This document shows, in pieces, positions 58,055-64,000 of a DNA stretch of 64,000 bases; within the stretch, counting starts at the first letter, position 1, and each line of letters begins with the position of its first letter. Origin of the DNA: Stratiolaelaps scimitus (taxonomy: Eukaryota; Arthropoda; Arachnida; Mesostigmata; Laelapidae); the NCBI GenBank assembly GCA_019614645.1, contig JABWDB010000046.1, forward strand, positions 1,502,001-1,566,000, read 5' to 3'. Both the position numbers and the translations under genes were made by a program. A model generated the notes under the pieces. The model searched no databases, had not been told where the DNA came from, and worked only from the letters and a program-made list of their open reading frames with translations.

Positions 58055-58115
58055 ATTGACTTATTAGAGGAGTTGTAATTTTTACAATGCTTAGAGTAAT
58101 TTTATCTGAAAGTTG
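58055..58115 (-). repeat. SINE-like repeat family A, short copy
   Basis: The plus strand reads TTAGAGGAGTTGTAATTTTT, ACAATGCTTAGAGTAATTTT, ATCTGAAAG, matching the tail and body of family A; the tRNA-like head is missing. Confidence 0.5.
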
Positions 58116-60284
58116 TATGCCCTATCCACATTTCTGCTATGGTTGTCCGATCATTTGATTGATTGAAAGCGTCCACCGATCCCGGCCGCCATGGTGATTT
58201 GCAGTTGCCAACGCGGTTCATTTGTGGTTAAAATTGTCATTACGCCAACAATTCTATGAAAAGAAGGGCAACAATTATGCCTCACCTTAGTGGACACTGG
58301 CTGATACGTCGAGCTGGAAAATATGATTACAGGTACAACCATGGGTATCCGTGGACGTTAAATGTTGGCTGTGGGTCAGCACGGAAAATGTATTTATTAT
58401 TATTGTTATTATTATTATTATGGGTGCATACGTACACCCAAAATAATGGAGTACCTGCTTAGGCTTATAACGGGGTGCCGCCAGCCATACTCGATCTGTG
58501 ATCGCGCTGGTCATCGAGGAGTGCAAGATTCGCCCCTGCTTGTCAACACTTGATTCTAACAACGTCTCATCCCCCTCCGCCTCCACATTATGTCCACATA
58601 TTTTGCCATTTCCTAATTAGTCAAGCTAATTAATAAATTCCTCGCAACAATAATTGTGATGATTTATAGGTGTTGTTGTTGGCTATACGAGCTGTATATT
58701 TTGTTCGTCTTGATATCGCGTCTGCAACGCTGATCTTTGTAGGGTGGCAACAAAAAACATCATTTGGATAATAATAATAATAATAATAAAATGCACAGTA
58801 ATTCATAACAAGCATATATGTGTGTGTAGCTGGCATGCGCAGTCTATCCCGGTGTTTACTCAGGTGAAACTGGCGTTTTGGTGGATTCCCTTCGAGCTTA
58901 GACGATTGTGAAATTATCGTTATTTGTTAGGGCGACATTCGCCTTGACATAGTTACGGGACTCGTCCGATTTTGATGGTTCCAAAGTTCCGCATCAGTGA
59001 TTCTGATTAAATACCGATACAGGATCTGACCGCTGTGCACTGCAGGTGGGAACCAACCGCGAATAAAAATATAGGGTCAGCTAGCAATTCTCACAATCGG
59101 GAGGCGGCCGATTGTGAAACACTCCGTTTCAGGTGTTCCCGTGTAGATTTCCTGAACCTCACGTCATTAGGTTAGAAAGTACAGCGGGCGTGAACGTTCT
59201 GCAAATGGCCAGCCTCAAGCGGGTTTCACTGCTGAGCTGGCCAAGCGATAGTGCACTTTTCGAGCCTACCACCGTCAAGGGCAATATGTGTGTACCAGGG
59301 ATATAACAATCGAACCGCGTCGACAAGCTTATACTCCAGTAATTAATGAGTTTCGATTGAACGAACCGTGATCGACACACTACATCACCTAAACTACATT
59401 GATCCTTTCACGAGTTTTCGCTGAACTTGGCAACGATACATACGATATAGAGCTAAAATCAATCACCCACTTTGAATGCTACTCCAAACTTCAAAATATT
59501 GTCATCTCTGTTAGAACACACCCATGGCCACATTGCATGCCTAGCCTCATACGCGGCGACCCGACAGAAAATTAGACTTGCATACCAAATGAGCTTAACG
59601 AGCTTGAGTCATATAGTAATTGAAAACATTGTTCAACACAAATTCGTGATTTCGACTGATTCATACTCTAGCCATCCCAAAACGGTCACACACACATGTT
59701 TTCGAACAAAATTCTTCGCTGCCACTGTGCAAATGTAGATTCCCTGTGTCTAGTCTATCTCCGACTGTGGCTATACGTTGGTTTTAACACATTGCTTCTG
59801 TGTCAAAATCGGCGCCGGCTCACTCGAAGCGTATGCTCTGTCAGCGTGATCAATCCGGTTCGTCTAAGGAGTGCGCATCTCATATCCTCCGGAAGCCTCC
59901 TGTCTGTCTGCGTAATCAGCAAAAACAAACACTTAGTGCGTTCTGCATTTCTGATTGAACATCGCTTCAGCACATTTCGCTAGCGAGGCGCTTACCGTAG
60001 GAGTCGTCGACTCAATACTACCCACGCTAATAACACGGGTTAGGTCGTACGAGAAATAAATTTCATCTCGAAATTTGCAAATAATTCAACAGAACGGGGG
60101 AGGGGCACATGTGCAGGCGGATTATGGTGGTGAATAAGTCAGCGAGAAAAGAAAGTACAATAATTAGATATTATGAAAAAAATATAAAAGAAGATACAAA
60201 TTAACCACAACAACAAAACGCTCATTATAGCTGTGTTTCTTGCGGTCTTCGAAGCCCGATGTGCGTTTCCTTGTGAGCCATAAA
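58116..60284. other. gene-free stretch
   Basis: Contains trinucleotide (TTA)n and (AAT)n runs at about 58390-58420 and 58767-58790. No supported gene. Confidence 0.4.
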
Positions 60285-60437
60285 GGTAAAGGTGAAGCTA
60301 TATTTTGTAGATTAAAGGAACTGCACGACTTGTACAATGCAGTTTAAGCTCTTTTCTCGTATATTCTCATCACGGAGCGGGCTTCGAACCTGCGTCCTCT
60401 GGCTGTTAACGGCCAGACGACCACTTGGCCACCGTCC
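60285..60437 (-). repeat. SINE-like repeat family A, best copy with tRNA-like head
   Basis: On the minus strand the element starts with a tRNA-like segment (60437-60371). It has a perfect A-box-like TGGCCAAGTGG (60431-60421), an anticodon-arm-like hairpin (CTGGC..GCCAG) and a perfect B box GGTTCGAAGCC (60390-60380). The family body and a tail related to those at 10850, 20060, 26030 and 58055 follow. The tRNA-like part alone might be scored as a tRNA, but the loop geometry is irregular and it is fused to the repeat body. Confidence 0.7.
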
Positions 60438-60572
60438 AAGTCACCTCGGTGAAAAATTAAGGCCGGCCCCGCCTAAGGTGAGAATGGCTGCTATGTAACA
60501 AATGTGGTGTGGTCATTTTTCCCTCATTTTCTCAGTGGCCTCGAACGTGCCATGTAATCGATGGTCACGGCT

Positions 60573-60605
<33 letters not shown>
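60573..60605. repeat. (CA)n microsatellite
   Basis: About 33 bases of alternating C and A followed by a short (GA)n. Confidence 0.92.
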
Positions 60606-60608
<3 letters not shown>

Positions 60609-61197
60609 AGAGTGTAGAGCTGACCAGTTATTCTCATGCTTAAGATCTCGTGTAGATGTTCCGAACAATCGATTGTCGTCGCCACCCTCGTCCCTGGCGC
60701 TCTGTCATCTTCCCAAGGGGGAAGTCACATTGGGAAGCGGAGGCGCTTTTCGAAGCGCTTCCCCCACTTACTTGATTACTTCATTTGAATTACAACGAAG
60801 AGAAACGTGCTCACCAACGTTCAAAACACGACTTCTTCCGTCGATATCTTGACGACGACTATGTCGCTCTGGGTATTAGGTTTGTGGTAGCTATCTTCAC
60901 GTTCGATCTGACGACGACACGACGCTTTTGAATCTGTGAACGATTCGGCCACGGAAATGAACGCATGGTTCACGAACATAAACTACATGGCGATCCGCAT
61001 ATATTTGACTAAACCGAAAACAATAACAATAACGATAATAATAATAATAATAATATACAGCTTTCCGAAAGCTCCTAAATTGGCCTCTTATAGACTTATA
61101 GGTTAGAACGGTTGATTTAGCGACGATCGGCAAATCTTCGAAAAAGCAGTTGCCCTCCACATCGATTGTTGTTTTGGCATTACGGCCTACGGCGATG

Positions 61198-61305
61198 TCA
61201 TCAGTGAAATTTATAGCTACAAGTAGCTGCTACAGTATCCAGTGATCATAATCATTGATGATGATTGATCATGACTGCCTCCTCAGCTATAAATTTCACT
61301 GATGA
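61198..61305. repeat. hairpin with perfect 21-bp outer stem
   Basis: TCATCAGTGAAATTTATAGCT at 61198-61218 (21 bases) is exactly reverse-complemented at 61285-61305. The 66-base interior is itself partly self-complementary (TGATCAT..ATGATCA-like words). The outer stem continues weakly with wobble pairs. It could be a miniature inverted-repeat element or a structured RNA. Confidence 0.75.
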
Positions 61306-63901
61306 TATTACCTACAGCTATTATTAGCCTGGTGCTACCCTCGACATGTGGTGTTCTTATAGTCGATTTCTACAGATCGCGGCGACAGAGAGACTTCTTA
61401 GCTCGACTCGGATGTCGCTTTACGACTACGATACACATTAAGTCGTCGGTAGAGTCAATTAAGGCTATCCCTTAGCAAAGCTAAGAGCTACCCAGCACGG
61501 GAGTATTTCCACTGATTTGCTAGATGACCCATCGAACAAATACCCCCCCCTCTGCATAGGTTTCAAACCAAACCTAAACAAAATGCCTCTAGACCATTTT
61601 AAACTGGAAATCTCACTCTAACATCTGCTGGGATTCATGTCGTTTTTTTTTTCAATATTCTAATTTTGCGTTGGCTAAATACCAAGCTGACTCGGATTCG
61701 AATTTCTACCGAGTACGTACCAATGTAACAATCTGAACAGCTTTTACTTCCCACGAACGTTATTAATCCAATAATTAGGGAATTATTCATATATTCAAGA
61801 GGATTTCGCTGTCCACTATAGGTGTACTCGAGATTCCGATCACCTCTACAAAAATAGTCAGTACAGTTCAGCCTGTACCAGAAACACACACAGGGCTAAT
61901 ATAACAAATTTTTATCCCGAAACCCAAAAGCAAAAATAAGGCAAACAGCCCTGGAATCACTACTTCGACATCGAATGGACCCGTGTATACGTGTGGGTGT
62001 AGATGTACTTATTATTCACCAGATATCTGCCTATATTCAGGGGACTTACGTCAACACGCTCATGTTCCGATGAGGTGCTCCAAGACAGTTACTGAACTGG
62101 CTCTAGCCCTTGTCAATCACGGCGCGCCAGCGCTGTAACAAGATGACTTGTATTATACATGACTCTGTATACTGAGGGCCTGTCACCTGTAGCCTGCGGG
62201 GCAAAGCCGCAGCTATCTGACGAAGACCCTGATGGCTAAGTAACGGTCGAAGGTCCGAGAGAAGAGCGTACCCTTCAACGGCGTGACACCATCATATTAT
62301 AACGCGGCATAGGGCGATACCGGGAGACAGCTTCAGCGTGTCTTATCTTACTTGATGATACCACACATCAACGTCAACATGGGTAACGCCCGATTTTCAT
62401 GTTTTCTCTTCGAAATGTACGCGATCGTCGCGTGAATACGTATGTGTGTGTGTGTGTTGGTGTGTGCACAGAAAGCTGATTTACTAATGCACTACTAATG
62501 TGTGACTAACATTGGGGAAGCTGGCACAAGATCTTCTCCGACAACCTTCCTATCTAGGGCGTATAGGCATTCACGTTGGATTAGATTTGTTACATTGGAA
62601 GTGATTAGAAGATGTATCTGCCTCTACGCCATACGGAGCAAAAATCAAATACGGTAACGCCGGTGGGACTATTTATTACCGCGTAAAAGATGTAATCATG
62701 GTGGGATCGTTGCGAGTGTGGCGTATTCTACCCAAACAGCTACAACCGAAATCAGTTGATCCCTGTCACTCAAGTCGTAATTACTCGATTACGAGTTACT
62801 TAAATCACTGCCTCCCCCCCACCCATTGCGAGGTTGATTGTGACAGGGGCCACTCGCGGTGACCCTAGGACATCTGTAAATATCACATACAATATTTCAC
62901 TAATATGTTCGTACGCATTTCTCGCTTGATGTCAGCTATCTCGCATCTCTCTACATGGGATCTATTTTGTGGTTCACTAACACGTACCGCGTAACAACAA
63001 CAAGACTGACACATGTCATGGCGCCGTAAGCATACACGAGATAAACACGTAACAGCCACCCTATACGGGTACTTGCCTCTGGACCTCTGGAGGGGTCACA
63101 TTACATTTCATGCACATATATATATATATATATATATCATGTCTATATATGTTGTTTGTGCTGTCAGTCCAAACAGATGCCGGTGTCTCGAGACGCCAGC
63201 CGCCGGGTGTTCGCCCCGCCGGGGACCTGGACGGGGTCAGCGTCCTCGTCATATTCGAATACCGCTTGAGCCGTTCTGTGCTGTGTCGCCTTCATGGCGA
63301 AAGCGAGAAGAGCCGCAGCCGCCGCCGCCGCCGCCGCAAGTGATCTCGCTGTTTCGAGTATATGACAAAACTACACATGTTAGGCCCGTTCGTAAACGTC
63401 TCATAAAGCGTTTTTCTTCCAAAGGAGAGGATTATCTTCTCGAAGATCTAATGGGCTCGGCTCGGATGTTTGAATTCACAACTTCAACGACCCGTGCTAT
63501 TCAAGCTGTTCGTAGACACTCCCATAGAGGAGTGGGAACGACGTCAGCTATCTGACAGAATGCGAAGACAGCGTCTCCGAGATGATGTTGGATTTCCGGA
63601 ACGAACGCGAACGATTGTTCTGTCCTGTTCGATATACACAACTAATCGGCCTCTCCTCAGAAAAGCCTATTATTTATGTAAAGTATAATTCTCTCCACCA
63701 CACCAAACCCCCATCGAGATTGCTGTCCCGCTATTGCTAGCAGACTGGCGTTACTGGCCCACAATTGTTGATGCGTTTCCCGGCGGGCTATGCGTACGCG
63801 AGTCGTGGACGAAGGCATAATAGAAAAACGTCGCTGCCCCTTCATGGTAACAACCCTCAGGGCCGGCGGGGTCGATCGGCCCGCAGAGGTGAACCGGGAA
63901 G
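61306..63901. other. no supported gene
   Basis: A plus-strand frame covering 63013-63555 is open for 180 codons through GC-rich sequence, but it begins in a (TA)n-containing stretch and includes a CCG-repeat artefact (a Pro run). No domain or splice structure supports it. It may be leader or promoter sequence of a gene beyond the right edge. Confidence 0.35.
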
Positions 63902-64000
63902 TGATCAATCGCGCACGGCCAGTTTCAGCTAATCACACAGACGAATGGAGTCGCCGCAGTTTCGTCGTCGTCGTCGTCTTCTGCTGCCGTTGCCGCCGCC
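63902..64000 (+). other. possible start of a coding exon cut by the window edge
   Basis: One frame, open after TTTCAG at about 63930, reads LITQTNGVAAV followed by runs of Ser and Ala. Another has an ATG at 63945 giving MESPQF and an Arg run. The CGT/CCG trinucleotide repeat makes all frames look open, so the evidence is weak. Confidence 0.15.

Noticed and set aside
60371..60437. Possible tRNA gene on the minus strand
   Set aside because: A and B boxes are intact, but the anticodon loop is irregular and the segment continues into a dispersed repeat body found elsewhere, so it is the head of a SINE.
63013..63555. 180-codon open frame on the plus strand
   Set aside because: It starts in low-complexity (TA)n sequence and passes through a CCG repeat; no domain, no splice support and no conserved motif.

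Overview
The window is nuclear DNA of an animal, most probably an arthropod and possibly a parasitiform mite or tick. The evidence is replication-type histone genes, an intron-rich metazoan gene with 37 short GT-AG introns, abundant (TA)n microsatellites, tRNA-derived short repeats and an R1/Jockey-like LINE fragment. The acarine placement is an inference from histone tail sequence and overall texture.

Left end (1-9.5 kb): a small histone cluster. A lone H2B gene (2493-2870, +) is followed by a head-to-head H2A (5318-5695, -) and H2B (6069-6443, +) pair that share a promoter of about 370 bp with two TATA-like boxes and a CCAAT box. The two H2B genes are almost identical in the middle of the fold and diverge abruptly near the 3' end, as expected after gene conversion. 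H2A and the second H2B have hairpins that could be histone 3' stem-loops, but with 7-nt loops. The lone H2B has no such hairpin and instead has an AATAAA downstream.

Centre (9.5-35.1 kb), all on the minus strand: a complete NBAS gene, for which I resolved 38 coding exons giving a continuous 2378-codon frame (human NBAS is about 2371 aa), with ATG at 30449 and stop at 9536. Upstream of it is a three-exon gene of 210 codons resembling NOPCHAP1 (human C12orf45). NBAS belongs to the ER-Golgi NRZ tether; NOPCHAP1 assists box C/D snoRNP assembly. They are separate housekeeping genes, with no sign of a shared pathway.

Right side (35-64 kb) is gene-poor. I can support a first exon encoding a signal peptide and a Gln-rich stretch (40423-40695, +) with a possible terminal exon at 42776-42943. 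The rest holds repeats: a truncated U2 snRNA copy between 11-nt direct repeats (43.5 kb), a long inverted repeat with arms of about 290 bp at about 96% identity (44.29-45.36 kb), several tRNA-derived repeat copies, microsatellites and short perfect hairpins. No rRNA gene, functional tRNA gene, CRISPR array, operon or bacterial-type system was seen.
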